From NCBI GenBank assembly GCA_030684395.1, contig JAUXTT010000004.1, positions 248,001 to 312,000 of the forward strand: a DNA stretch of 64,000 nucleotides, in the 5' to 3' direction. The stretch is from Bacteroidota bacterium. Lineage in GTDB: Bacteria > Bacteroidota > Bacteroidia > B-17B0 > Aurantibacillaceae. Positions within the stretch are counted from its first letter, which is position 1; each line of letters starts with the position of its first letter. Under the pieces are notes generated by a model. That model ran no database searches and had not been told where the DNA came from. It worked only from the letters and a program-made list of their open reading frames with translations. Both the position numbers and the translations under genes were made by a program. Below are positions 26,454-34,973 of the stretch, piece by piece.

Positions 26454-26915
26454 ATGGAACCACTTTATCACAACGACTACATTTTATTGGCAAAGGTTAA
26501 TTACACTCATACTTTGAGCATGACCAATATTGAAGTAGGAGAATACAGCGTTTTATTCACAAAAAAAAACATATACCTTCTAAAGTATTATGCTGTAATA
26601 GGTGGTCTTAAAGAAGATGAATGCAAGTATGATGGACTGAATGCTCCGGCGGTATTTTACAAATTTACTAATGACACTAAAGACGCGGCATCATTAGATA
26701 GCGCAGCAAGTGCATTAACAAGAAAGTATGTTGGTATTGAAATCAATATTAGCGAACTAACAAAATTTGTCATAAAAAATGGTTGGTTTACCAGAGGCAT
26801 ACACATGAAAGCATACGGCAATTCACCTCTCAAGTACAATAGAACTGTAGTATTCAAGGGTAAGGAAACCGGAATCAAGTTGCTGGAATTTTACCGTGAT
26901 ATGATTAAACAGTAA
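26454..26915 (+). CDS. Hypothetical protein, putative LytTR target
   Basis: 153 residues, no signal peptide or membrane helix; I do not recognise a family. The first half has beta-strand-like alternation (YILLAKVNYTHTL, EYSVLFTKKNIYLLKYY), and the second half again (YVGIEINISELTKFVI, YNRTVVFKGKETGIKLLEFY), ending in a helix. A PH-like or similar small beta fold is possible but not shown. The ATG at 26454 follows a good -7 box by 26 nt. The WG-repeat gene starts 26 bp downstream, so the two are probably co-transcribed from the promoter behind the LytTR-like operator. Confidence 0.7.
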   Translation: MEPLYHNDYILLAKVNYTHTLSMTNIEVGEYSVLFTKKNIYLLKYYAVIGGLKEDECKYDGLNAPAVFYKFTNDTKDAASLDSAASALTRKYVGIEINISELTKFVIKNGWFTRGIHMKAYGNSPLKYNRTVVFKGKETGIKLLEFYRDMIKQ

Positions 26916-26941
26916 GGATTAACTATTAAAAAATAAGTATT

Positions 26942-27916
26942 ATGAAGAAAACATTTTTTATTGCAGCAATAGGTTATGTAACCGTTTCAGTAAACGCACA
27001 AAATAAATTCGAAGAAGGCGGGAAATACGGACTTAAAAAAGATGATAAAGTAATTTTAAAACCCAAATACGATTATATGTCTTCTTTTCAGGGAAAACAA
27101 AATAAGATTGCCGTTGTACAAATGGGAACAAAATACGGTTGCATTGACAGAAACGGAAAGGAAATTATTCCAACTATTTATGAAAACACAAGTGTTTGTG
27201 CTAGTGATGACGTGATTGAGGTTATTCTGAATGAAAAGAGGGGAGTTTTTGACATCAACGGTAAACAACTAATACCTATACAATACGACGGCATTAGTTG
27301 TTACAGTGAAGGTATGGCGGTTGTTCAACTGAACAATCCAAACACGCATTACGGATGTGTTGATGCCACAGGAAAAGAAGTTCTTCCCGTTAAGTATGAG
27401 GAATTAAGTGGTTTTAAATTAGGGATATCCACTGCAAGATTGGACGGCAAAGTTGGCTATATTGATAAGACGGGAAAAGAAATTATTCCATTCAAGTATT
27501 ATTGGGCTTATCCGTTTTCAGAAGGTTTAGCAAGGGTTGAATTAGATAATAAACAAGGCTTCATTGACAACTCCGGTAAAGAAGTAATTGCATTGAAATA
27601 CAAAGAAGCTAGAGATTTCTCTGAAGGGCTTGCTATGGTGAAGACAGAAGAAAAATGGGGGTTAATAGACAAAATAGGAAAAGAACTCACTCCATTGAAA
27701 TATGATGAAATTGAGAAGTTTAGAAAAGAGATTGCAATAGTAGTAATTGCCGAAAAAAAAGGACTTATTGATATTACAGGAAAAGAAATAGTTCAGCCTC
27801 TGTATGATGATATAGATACTTTTTTCGGTTTTGATGAAGAGGGCTTCATGAAAGCAACCCTTAACGGAAAAGAGGGAAAAATAGACAGATCGGGAAAGTT
27901 TACCCCAAGTGAATAA
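26942..27916 (+). CDS. Exported WG-repeat protein
   Basis: 324 residues: signal peptide (about 1-19, ending VNAQ) followed by about nine WG-type repeat units of 30 or more residues with the pattern G-x-I/V-D-x-x-G-K-E-x-I-P-x-x-Y (for example YGCIDRNGKEIIP, VGYIDKTGKEIIPFKY, QGFIDNSGKEVIALKY, WGLIDKIGKELTP). WG repeats are thought to form a beta solenoid or propeller for binding; no enzymatic residues are evident. A bidirectional terminator follows at 27915. Confidence 0.88.
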   Translation: MKKTFFIAAIGYVTVSVNAQNKFEEGGKYGLKKDDKVILKPKYDYMSSFQGKQNKIAVVQMGTKYGCIDRNGKEIIPTIYENTSVCASDDVIEVILNEKRGVFDINGKQLIPIQYDGISCYSEGMAVVQLNNPNTHYGCVDATGKEVLPVKYEELSGFKLGISTARLDGKVGYIDKTGKEIIPFKYYWAYPFSEGLARVELDNKQGFIDNSGKEVIALKYKEARDFSEGLAMVKTEEKWGLIDKIGKELTPLKYDEIEKFRKEIAIVVIAEKKGLIDITGKEIVQPLYDDIDTFFGFDEEGFMKATLNGKEGKIDRSGKFTPSE

Positions 27917-27946
27917 AAAAGTGGGATCCTTCGAATCCCGCTTTTA
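27915..27946. terminator. Bidirectional terminator
   Basis: AAAAGTGGGAT / ATCCCGCTTTT stem with an A-run before and a T-run after. It sits between the convergent WG-repeat and PKD/T9SS genes and can work for both strands. Confidence 0.75.
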
Positions 27947-27959
27947 GTTTTATAGGATT

Positions 27960-29453
27960 TTATTTAACTGCTTTTACCGTACTTAAAACTCTGTTCTCTG
28001 CAATAATATTTACATAATAAATGCCATTGTTAAGTGTAGATGTATTCAGTTTGAACTCATTGTTTCCTTTTGCGATAACAACATTTTCAGAAAGAACATT
28101 TGCTCCTAAAACATTCACCACTTCAATTTTACCATTTGCAGATAAAGAAGAGTTAAATGTTACCAAAGAAGTTTCTGCCATTGGGTTCGGGAATACTTTT
28201 GTTTCTGCAAACACTGATTGATTCTCTGTAAGGCTAACGAGTAATGGAGCCGTAATTACAAGAGATCCGATAGTGTTGGCGTTTTCCGGACGCGAGAAAA
28301 ACGCAGAAGAATCACAATGTGTACTTGAGCAGCCAGTAGCTGTATCTGTTATTGTAAGACAAATAATATAATTGCCGGGAACCGCATAATTATGGGTTAA
28401 GGCCGGAAGAGCCGACGAAGTTCCATCTCCAAAATTCCATAAATAGGTCATTGTAGAAGGTCCGGTTGAAGTATTAATTCCATACCATACTGTCGGATCC
28501 AAAGAGTCCTGTTGAAGTGTGAAATAAGCATTGCAAGGTACAACCGGGTTTCCCGCAGTATATATTATGCAATGAGAATCTGAGCATCCGATTGAATAAG
28601 TGGTGTCTTCTGCATAATAACATACCTGATAATATCCATCACTAGGGAAAGTATACTGAATGCTATCAGTATAAAAGGTTTGTCCGTCAACTGTAATGTG
28701 ATGTGCTGTATAGTTATATCCCATTGTGCTTCCGTTCAATTCAGCCGTTAAACCGCTAACTGTAGACGCATACATATTAACCTGAAGATTGCAAGGATAT
28801 ACGGTATCGTGAACATTGACATTAACATATACAGAGTCTGCACATGTTTGTGATGTCAAGGCATCTGTAAAAGTAACCGAAAACCATAACTTGAAATTCC
28901 CATAATATGGGAAAGTGTATTCCATGTAATTCTGGTTAGCACTTATTGGAAGATTTACCCCCAACGTATCTTCCACCCGCCAGTTTAAGATTGGATTGCC
29001 AAGAGGAGTATTGAAGTTCCCGTAAAAAGGTCTTGTAAGACCAGCCAAATTATCGGCACTAATTGATGTAACATCAATCAAGCAGGAATAATCTGTAATG
29101 ACAATAGTGTCATATATTAAATCGCTGATTGAAGTGCTATCTACCGGATTTACAGCATAAACTTCGGACGCAACATAAAAAGTATCGTTTGAAGTATAAT
29201 TATGCATGAACATGATTTGTCCCGTAGCTCCCGTATCAATAGCCATATTTCCTGAGGATCCGTCTCCATAATTAATAGACAGTGCTGTAAGCCATCCCGC
29301 TGGAGCAGAAGCATCAACAGTAAAATGCATATTCCCGTTACCTAGGTTTGATAGTGTTACCGATCCTGTAACAACTTGCGCTCTGCCAGTTATAACAGCA
29401 CACAGTAATAAAAGAAATACAGTTAATTTCTTTAGTTGTAAACGTGTTTTCAT
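27960..29453 (-). CDS. Secreted PKD-domain protein with T9SS sorting domain
   Basis: 497 residues: signal peptide (about 1-25, ending GRAQ), several Ig/PKD-like beta domains, one clear PKD repeat (about 330-375, TYLWNFGDGTSSALPALTHNYAVPGNYIICLTI), and a C-terminal type A T9SS sorting domain (about 415-497; KVFPNPMAETSLVTF ... YYVNIIAENR). It is exported across the outer membrane by T9SS and anchored or released at the surface. It is paralogous to the next gene upstream; the last 60-90 codons are almost identical at DNA level. A role in adhesion is possible but inferred from domain type only. Confidence 0.88.
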   Translation of the reverse strand: MKTRLQLKKLTVFLLLLCAVITGRAQVVTGSVTLSNLGNGNMHFTVDASAPAGWLTALSINYGDGSSGNMAIDTGATGQIMFMHNYTSNDTFYVASEVYAVNPVDSTSISDLIYDTIVITDYSCLIDVTSISADNLAGLTRPFYGNFNTPLGNPILNWRVEDTLGVNLPISANQNYMEYTFPYYGNFKLWFSVTFTDALTSQTCADSVYVNVNVHDTVYPCNLQVNMYASTVSGLTAELNGSTMGYNYTAHHITVDGQTFYTDSIQYTFPSDGYYQVCYYAEDTTYSIGCSDSHCIIYTAGNPVVPCNAYFTLQQDSLDPTVWYGINTSTGPSTMTYLWNFGDGTSSALPALTHNYAVPGNYIICLTITDTATGCSSTHCDSSAFFSRPENANTIGSLVITAPLLVSLTENQSVFAETKVFPNPMAETSLVTFNSSLSANGKIEVVNVLGANVLSENVVIAKGNNEFKLNTSTLNNGIYYVNIIAENRVLSTVKAVK

Positions 29454-29504
29454 TGATTGGTTATTTACACTAAATTACAAAAAAAAACGAATAATTTAAT
29501 ATAA

Positions 29505-29551
29505 TAAGAAATGCCGCCCTTCAGCCAAGGCATAAAGAACGACATTTCTTA
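29505..29551 (-). terminator. Terminator of the 29562 gene
   Basis: On the minus strand the outer stem TAAGAAATGTCG / CGGCATTTCTTA closes an imperfect inner hairpin and is followed by an AT-rich run. It begins 11 bp after the stop codon. Confidence 0.55.
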
Positions 29552-29561
29552 TTTCAGATAC

Positions 29562-31058
29562 TTACTTAACCGCTTTCACTGTTTTCAAGATTTTATTTTC
29601 CGCAATAATGTTCACATAATAAACACCGCTTGAAAGAGTAGATGTACTCAGTTTAAACTCGTTGTTTCCTTTTGCGATAACAACATTTTCAGAAAGAACA
29701 ACAGATCCCAGAATATTTACCACTTCAATTTTACCATTTGCAGATAAAGAAGAATTGAAAGTTACCAAAGAAGTTTCTGCCATTGGGTTCGGGAATACTT
29801 TTGTTTCTGCAAGCACTGATTGATTTTCCTGAATACCAACCGGAGCACTTACCGTTAAAGAGCCAATAATAGCATTAGTAGACACCTGTTGTGAGATTCT
29901 GAACGCTGCAGAAGAATCGCAAGTTGAGCTTGAACAAGCATTTGCATCAGTGATTGTTAAACAAATAACATAATTACCTGCTACCGCATAATTATGAACA
30001 GGATAAGCTAATGTTGAAGAAGTTCCATCGCCAAAATCCCATGTATATGATAATGCCCCTGCTCCAGAAGAGTAGTTAATTGCATACCATTGCCCAACAT
30101 TTAAAGAATCTTCCCATAAGTAGAAAGAAGCATTACACTGTACAGGCCCGGGAATTGTATAAAGAATACAAATAGAATCGTAGCAATAAGTAGCTTGAGT
30201 AGAGTCTTCCACATAGTAGCAAACATTGTAGCTGCCTGCCCCCGGGAATGTATAATCTGTGCTATCTGTGTTCCAGAAATACTGTCCGTCAACCATTAAA
30301 TAACTTGCAGAGAAGTAATTGTTTGCCTGTCCATAAATAGCTGCGGAAAACGCACCTGTTGAATAAGCGAATACATTTGCCTGTAAACCACAATTTCCTG
30401 AAGGTAATGAATCTCCGATGCTTATAGAAGTATAAACTGAGTCGCTGCAATAAGTAGAGGTTAAGCTATCATATGTCATAACATAAAAGGCAATGTTATA
30501 GAATCCACCTGTTGGAAATGTGTATGATACACTATTGCCATTCGTACCGCTCCATGACTGAAGGGAATTGCCCAATGAATCGCTTATTACCCAATCAGAT
30601 TGATATACAACTTGTGAAGAATTTACGGTAGAATAGAAATACCAATCGTACATTCCACCACCCTGCTGCATTCCGATAGGACTTGCATCAATAGAGCAAG
30701 CAATATCAGTTACATATACGGTATCATATGTATAAGCGCTACAGTTAAAAGAACTATCCGCCGGATCATAAGCAAACAAATTGGAACTAACCAAATAAGT
30801 CCCGTTAGCAGAATATTGATGTGTATTACTGAAACTGGTTCCTGTTCCCGAAGTTTGCATTCCATCTCCAAAATCTACATACACGTATGAATCCCAACCT
30901 CCTGTGTAGGTGGATTGGTTCAAAAAACTAATATTCCCGCTACCCTGATAGGTGATATTGGTTGAAGTTGCACACTGTGCCTGAACACCCGTAAATGCCA
31001 CAAAGGAAAGTCCCGCAGCTAACAGGTGTTTTTTCATGGTTTGTAATGTTTTTTTCAT
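29562..31058 (-). CDS. Secreted PKD-domain protein with T9SS sorting domain (paralogue)
   Basis: 498 residues from the ATG at 31058 (another Met 7 codons later, MKKHLLAAGLSF, is also a good signal-peptide start). Order: signal peptide ending GVQAQ, beta-sandwich repeats with FGDG-type PKD cores (VDFGDGMQTSG near residue 60; TWDFGDGTSSTLAYPVHNY in the last third), then the T9SS sorting domain (KVFPNPMAETSLVTF ... KTVKAVK). It is a tandem paralogue of the 27960 gene with the same domain order. The upstream frame to 31142 is open but lies over the promoter region (TATCTTCG at 31116-31123). Confidence 0.88.
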   Translation of the reverse strand: MKKTLQTMKKHLLAAGLSFVAFTGVQAQCATSTNITYQGSGNISFLNQSTYTGGWDSYVYVDFGDGMQTSGTGTSFSNTHQYSANGTYLVSSNLFAYDPADSSFNCSAYTYDTVYVTDIACSIDASPIGMQQGGGMYDWYFYSTVNSSQVVYQSDWVISDSLGNSLQSWSGTNGNSVSYTFPTGGFYNIAFYVMTYDSLTSTYCSDSVYTSISIGDSLPSGNCGLQANVFAYSTGAFSAAIYGQANNYFSASYLMVDGQYFWNTDSTDYTFPGAGSYNVCYYVEDSTQATYCYDSICILYTIPGPVQCNASFYLWEDSLNVGQWYAINYSSGAGALSYTWDFGDGTSSTLAYPVHNYAVAGNYVICLTITDANACSSSTCDSSAAFRISQQVSTNAIIGSLTVSAPVGIQENQSVLAETKVFPNPMAETSLVTFNSSLSANGKIEVVNILGSVVLSENVVIAKGNNEFKLSTSTLSSGVYYVNIIAENKILKTVKAVK

Positions 31059-31254
31059 AATTTCTTGTTTTATAATTATTGATTTAAGATTCTGATACAA
31101 AAATGACACTATACACGAAGATAAGCAATGCTCTTTATTCACTTTCTTACTTGTTCAAATGCAGTTATTGTCCTATATAATACCCTCATTCCCGTAAACA
31201 TTTTATTGTTCAGAAATTTACCGGGGCTTTTAGTCTGCTGCGGTGGAATAGTGC

Positions 31255-31262
31255 TATCTTTG
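31255..31262 (+). promoter_or_regulatory. -7 box of the DUF4271 gene
   Basis: TATCTTTG, exact consensus, 9 nt before the ATG at 31272. It argues for that ATG rather than the one at 31128. Confidence 0.5.
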
Positions 31263-31271
31263 AAATTCAGT

Positions 31272-32051
31272 ATGGCACCCATAAATCCGGATACTATTTC
31301 TTCAACAATTGATTCTACAGTGGAGCAGGTGTTTTTTTATACACATGTTTTTGACAGGCACGAATTGATTCCAAAAAACACATCTGGCAAATTGCTCGGA
31401 AAACAGGAATTGATGTGGCCGGCGTTTGTTTTTATTATCGGCTTTGTTTTACTGGTTCTAATAAGGACAACCAGCGCTAAGCGATTTTTCATGATAATTA
31501 AAGCGATTTTTACTTTGGGCGCATCCAAACAATTGATGCGTGAAGATTATAAGTTAAACAAAGGGTCTGCGGTGTTATTCTCTATTGTTTTTGTTTTACA
31601 TTTCTCTTATTTTCTTTTTGAAATTAATCAATATTTTGGTTATATTCATTACCCGTTCAATTCATTATTATTTTACTTATTGATAGTTTCCGCTGTAATT
31701 ATTTCATATACAATCAAAATAATAGTCTTTAAGGTTCTATCCAGGGTTCTAATGGCCCGTAATGAGACAGATGAATACATCTTTAATATCTTTCTTTCCA
31801 CCAATGCTGCAGGGCTGTTTTTATTCCCAATCATCGTATGTTCTGAGTATTCTCAGCTCCCCGTCCATTACTTTGTATATGCCGGGATCGCGGTTTTGCT
31901 TGTTTTCTATCTGATTCGTATCTTCAAGGGGCTTGTAATTGCTTATGTTGGGGGAAGATTTTCCGTTTTCCATTTATTTTTGTACTTTTGCGCCCTAGAA
32001 TTACTCCCACTAATCGTTATAATTAAATTATTAGTAGGCAGATTCGTTTGA
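31272..32051 (+). CDS. DUF4271 membrane protein
   Basis: 259 residues from ATG 31272 (an in-frame ATG at 31128 would add 48 residues that overlap the promoter). About six membrane helices, the first at about 50-67 (WPAFVFIIGFVLLVLIR). The DUF4271 signature region is seen: FNSLLFYLLIVSAVIISYTIKI and FNIFLSTNAAGLFLFPI. Biochemical role unknown. In this phylum the gene is regularly found directly before hemD, as here (31 bp gap), which hints at a link with haem synthesis, but this is inference from order only. Confidence 0.8.
   Translation: MAPINPDTISSTIDSTVEQVFFYTHVFDRHELIPKNTSGKLLGKQELMWPAFVFIIGFVLLVLIRTTSAKRFFMIIKAIFTLGASKQLMREDYKLNKGSAVLFSIVFVLHFSYFLFEINQYFGYIHYPFNSLLFYLLIVSAVIISYTIKIIVFKVLSRVLMARNETDEYIFNIFLSTNAAGLFLFPIIVCSEYSQLPVHYFVYAGIAVLLVFYLIRIFKGLVIAYVGGRFSVFHLFLYFCALELLPLIVIIKLLVGRFV
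31983..31990 (+). promoter_or_regulatory. -7 box for hemD-rnpA
   Basis: TACTTTTG, exact consensus, inside the end of the DUF4271 gene and 92 nt before the hemD ATG. Confidence 0.35.
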
Positions 32052-32082
32052 TTCAGCATAAATTTAATTAGGTTCAAGCAGA

Positions 32083-33291
32083 ATGGCGCAGAAAAAAACT
32101 ACAGCAGCTAAAAAGAAGGTAACAGTTGCAAAAGTCAAAAACACCAAAAAAGTAGCGATCCCTGCACACCCATCAGGCGGGAAAACTACTTCCAAAAAGG
32201 TTAAAACTGCTGTAAAACCTGTTCGTGTTTCTGCAAAACCTGTTCGCAAGGCTGCCCCTTCAGGTGGTAAAACGGGTTCAGTTAACAAGAAGCCTATAAA
32301 ACCTACTGGAAAGGCTCTTCCTTCCAATGGAAAAGCAAACGTGGTTGTAAAAGCTCCTGCAAAAAAGGTTGAAAAGCCTGCAAAAGCTAAAACTCTTGCT
32401 TTGGAAATTGAAACTAAGCCCGTAGAAAAAACTACTGTTCAAAAAGCAATTCCTGTAACAAAACCTGTTCGCCCTAATAATAACAAAGCTATCACTCCAC
32501 CTGCTCCACAATATGTGGAAGCTGATAAAAACAGTCCCCGTGCAAAAGTAAGAACGGTTTTAATCTCACAACCTAAACCTGAGAGTGAAAAGTCTCCGTT
32601 TTTGGAAATTGCACGAAAGTATAATCTGAAAATGAACTTCCGTCAATTCATTCAAATTGATCCGGTTCCCGCTCGTGAATTCAGACAACAAAGAATTAAT
32701 CTGATTGAACACAATGCGGTTATTTTAACCAGCCGTGTAGCTATTGATCATTATTTCAGGATGTGTAATGAAATGCGTTATACTGTTCCTGAAACAACAA
32801 AATATTTTTGCCTTACCGAATCTATTGCATACTACTTGCAAAAATATGTTCAATACCGTAAGCGTAAAATTTTCTTCGGGCAACAATCTATCAATGACCT
32901 GGTAGATGTTATTAAGAAACATAAAGAAGAGAAGTTTTTATTGCCTGTATCTGATGTTCACCGCGAAAAGATCGTTGACTTTTTAGATGAAATGAAACTG
33001 AATTATTCGAAGGCAACTTTTTACAGAACCGTTTGTGCCGATCTTTCTGATTTTAACGGCAAACTTGATTATGATGTGGTTGTTTTCTTTACTCCAATGG
33101 GGATTAAATCGTTACATAAAAATTTCCCAAATCTGAAACAAGGCGATTTACGTATTGGAGCATTTGGTGTTGCTACCTGTGCAGCAGTAAAAGAATCCAA
33201 ATTACGTTTAGATATTGCAGCTCCTACCAGAGAAACACCATCTATGGTCACTGCATTGGAAAACTACATTCGCGAAGTAAACAAGCGCTAA
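32083..33291 (+). CDS. hemD: Uroporphyrinogen-III synthase with basic N-terminal tail
   Basis: HemD closes hydroxymethylbilane to uroporphyrinogen III in haem and siroheme synthesis. The catalytic two-lobed domain covers about residues 150-402 (KVRTVLISQPKPESEKSPF, NAVILTSRVAIDHYF, FFTPMGIKSL, RIGAFGVATCAAV). Normal HemD has about 250 residues; here some 150 extra N-terminal residues are rich in Lys, Ala, Pro and Val, with repeated SGGK and KPVR units, resembling histone H1-like tails. No Met lies between residue 1 and the catalytic lobe, so the tail is probably translated unless a GTG near 32517 is used. rnpA follows by 1 bp. Confidence 0.88.
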   Translation: MAQKKTTAAKKKVTVAKVKNTKKVAIPAHPSGGKTTSKKVKTAVKPVRVSAKPVRKAAPSGGKTGSVNKKPIKPTGKALPSNGKANVVVKAPAKKVEKPAKAKTLALEIETKPVEKTTVQKAIPVTKPVRPNNNKAITPPAPQYVEADKNSPRAKVRTVLISQPKPESEKSPFLEIARKYNLKMNFRQFIQIDPVPAREFRQQRINLIEHNAVILTSRVAIDHYFRMCNEMRYTVPETTKYFCLTESIAYYLQKYVQYRKRKIFFGQQSINDLVDVIKKHKEEKFLLPVSDVHREKIVDFLDEMKLNYSKATFYRTVCADLSDFNGKLDYDVVVFFTPMGIKSLHKNFPNLKQGDLRIGAFGVATCAAVKESKLRLDIAAPTRETPSMVTALENYIREVNKR

Positions 33292-33292
33292 G

Positions 33293-33685
33293 ATGTTTAC
33301 GTTCTCCAAATCTGAACGTCTTTCCTCTAAAAAGGATATTTCGCTGCTTTATACTACCGGACAATCGAAACCATTTTATCCTTTAAAGGTGTTTTGGCGT
33401 GAGCACGTATTCGAAAGTGAATATCCCATACGTGTGCTTATTACGGTTCCAAAAAGATCTTTCAAAAAAGCAGTCGACAGGAATTTATTAAAAAGAAGAA
33501 TACGTGAGGTTTATCGTTTGAATAAACACCCTCTTTACTCATCATTATCTCAGGCAGAAAAAAAACTGGATCTTCTGATTATGTTTGTAGGTAAAGAGAA
33601 AGTGCTTTTACCGGAGATTGAAAAAGCTTTAAAGAAAGCGCTCGAAATGCTATGTTCTCTTGAACAAAAGAAAAAGCCTAACTAA
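33293..33685 (+). CDS. rnpA: Ribonuclease P protein component
   Basis: Protein subunit of RNase P, which matures tRNA 5' ends. 130 residues with the family start FSKSERLSSKKDISLLYTTG and the RNR motif KKAVDRNLLKRRIREVYR (about 60-77) that contacts the RNA. It starts 1 bp after hemD in an operon rather than next to rpmH, an arrangement seen in this phylum. Its end overlaps by 8 bp the end of the convergent membrane-protein gene. Confidence 0.95.
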   Translation: MFTFSKSERLSSKKDISLLYTTGQSKPFYPLKVFWREHVFESEYPIRVLITVPKRSFKKAVDRNLLKRRIREVYRLNKHPLYSSLSQAEKKLDLLIMFVGKEKVLLPEIEKALKKALEMLCSLEQKKKPN

Positions 33686-34208
33686 AATAGCCTTCAAAGG
33701 TGGAATGAAAAAAATGAAACAGCATATACAAAACTACTGTCCAAAATACTACAGAGGCTGACATCCAGAGAATGATCTTTTTTTTATCCTTAAAAAAACG
33801 TATTGCCAAAAAAACACCTAATGGAATTGAGAGTATTACCGGGGAAATAATAGCTATTCCTATTAGGCCAAAATTTCTTTTTGCTCGAATGATGAAGCGG
33901 TTTTTTCTATTGAATGTTGTTTTGCGTTTGTTTCTACCCGGAAAGTGTTTGTCTAAGAAAATAGTTATCCTTCTTGTTATCCTACCCTTCAAATACTTAT
34001 TGAAAACCAGATTTAGTCCTTTTAATATTCCATCAATTAAATAAGTAAAGACAAAAACTCCGAATATTCCTCCAGAAGAACATATTACAAGTGTTTCTAA
34101 AAACGAAAACTTAAATGCGAATACAGCCGCCGGAGCCCCTGCTAATCCCAACTTTACCGCACTTAACACAAAAACGGTTATTATTTTACCCCATTCGAGG
34201 TCGATCAT
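33678..34208 (-). CDS. Small membrane protein of unknown function
   Basis: 176 residues with about four membrane helices (about 7-30, 36-58, 115-138, 146-166) and a very basic loop between (GRITRRITIFLDKHFPGRNKRKTTFNRK in two parts). The FGLIGIAIISPVILSIPLG segment resembles small multidrug-export or VTT-like helices, but the match is too weak for assignment. The ATG is 3 bp after the upp stop, so it is likely co-expressed with uracil phosphoribosyltransferase. A transport function is possible, not shown. Confidence 0.75.
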   Translation of the reverse strand: MIDLEWGKIITVFVLSAVKLGLAGAPAAVFAFKFSFLETLVICSSGGIFGVFVFTYLIDGILKGLNLVFNKYLKGRITRRITIFLDKHFPGRNKRKTTFNRKNRFIIRAKRNFGLIGIAIISPVILSIPLGVFLAIRFFKDKKKIILWMSASVVFWTVVLYMLFHFFHSTFEGYFS

Positions 34209-34211
34209 TTT

Positions 34212-34862
34212 TTATAATTTTTCACCGTAAGCAAGATCTCCGGCGTCACCTAAACCCGGTACAATATAAGACTGCGCTGTTAACTCTTCATCAATTGCGC
34301 CAACCCAAATAGTATAATTAGCGTGTGGCATATGAGTTTTTATATATTCAATCCCCTGCCGGCTTGCAATTACAGCCACAATATGGGTATGTTTTGGAAT
34401 TCCCTTGCTAACCAATGCCTTATATGAAAGAACCATAGAAGCTCCTGTGGCAAGCATTGGATCTGTAACAATAAGCGTTTTATCGGTAAGAGATGGGCTT
34501 GAAAGATATTCTATAGCTATATCAAATGTATTATCCTTGTGATGCCTTCTATATGCAGAAACAAAAGCATTCTGAGCTCTGTCGAATACATTTAGTATTC
34601 CGGTATGTAAAGGTAAGCCTGCTCTTAGTATGGTTGAAATAACAGGTTGCTCTGCAAGTACCATAGTTTCTGCTTCACCAAGCGGGGTTTGAGTAATTAC
34701 TTTTTTGTATTCCAGTTTTTTACTAATCTCATAAGCAAACATTTCGCCCATACGTTCAAGGTTTCTTCTGAAACGGATAGGGTCTTTTTGTATCGTTACG
34801 TCCCGGATCTCAGCAATGTATTGATTAAAAATGCTGTTGTGCTCTGAAATGTTGTTGATCAT
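34212..34862 (-). CDS. upp: Uracil phosphoribosyltransferase
   Basis: Pyrimidine salvage: uracil plus PRPP to UMP. 216 residues with the PRPP-binding loop IVTDPMLATGAS (131-142), STILRAGLPL (about 76-85) and the uracil-binding C-terminus YIVPGLGDAGDLAYG. The gene has its own -7 box at 34908 with a 14-bp inverted repeat flanking it (34873-34945). The following membrane protein gene is 3 bp downstream. Confidence 0.95.
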   Translation of the reverse strand: MINNISEHNSIFNQYIAEIRDVTIQKDPIRFRRNLERMGEMFAYEISKKLEYKKVITQTPLGEAETMVLAEQPVISTILRAGLPLHTGILNVFDRAQNAFVSAYRRHHKDNTFDIAIEYLSSPSLTDKTLIVTDPMLATGASMVLSYKALVSKGIPKHTHIVAVIASRQGIEYIKTHMPHANYTIWVGAIDEELTAQSYIVPGLGDAGDLAYGEKL

Positions 34863-34872
34863 ACGTCAATAA

Positions 34873-34945
34873 AATTTGTGATGGTTAAGGTACTGAATAT
34901 TTAAACGCAAAGATAATAAGCAATAGCAGAAAACCATCACAAATT
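34873..34945 (-). promoter_or_regulatory. Inverted repeat flanking the upp promoter
   Basis: Perfect 14-bp arms AATTTGTGATGGTT (34873-34886) and AACCATCACAAATT (34932-34945), 45 nt apart, with the TATCTTTG -7 box (34908-34915) between them. The downstream arm lies in the upp leader and the other covers the -33 region. Either a paired operator or a large stem-loop. Confidence 0.5.
34908..34915 (-). promoter_or_regulatory. -7 box of upp
   Basis: TATCTTTG on the minus strand, exact consensus; it gives a leader of about 40 nt. Confidence 0.5.
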
Positions 34946-34973
34946 ATGTTTACGAATATTTAAAGTGAAACGG

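Noticed and set aside
26939-27916. Tandem DNA repeat or CRISPR-like array in the WG gene
   Set aside because: Repetition is at protein level with irregular spacing and diverged codons; it is a coding WG-repeat array.
27915-27946. tRNA-like TTCGAATC sequence
   Set aside because: It is the loop and arm of a bidirectional terminator; no cloverleaf or anticodon arm around it.
32083-32520. Separate small basic protein before hemD
   Set aside because: The frame is continuous with HemD with no stop and no second ATG, so a fused tail is simpler.
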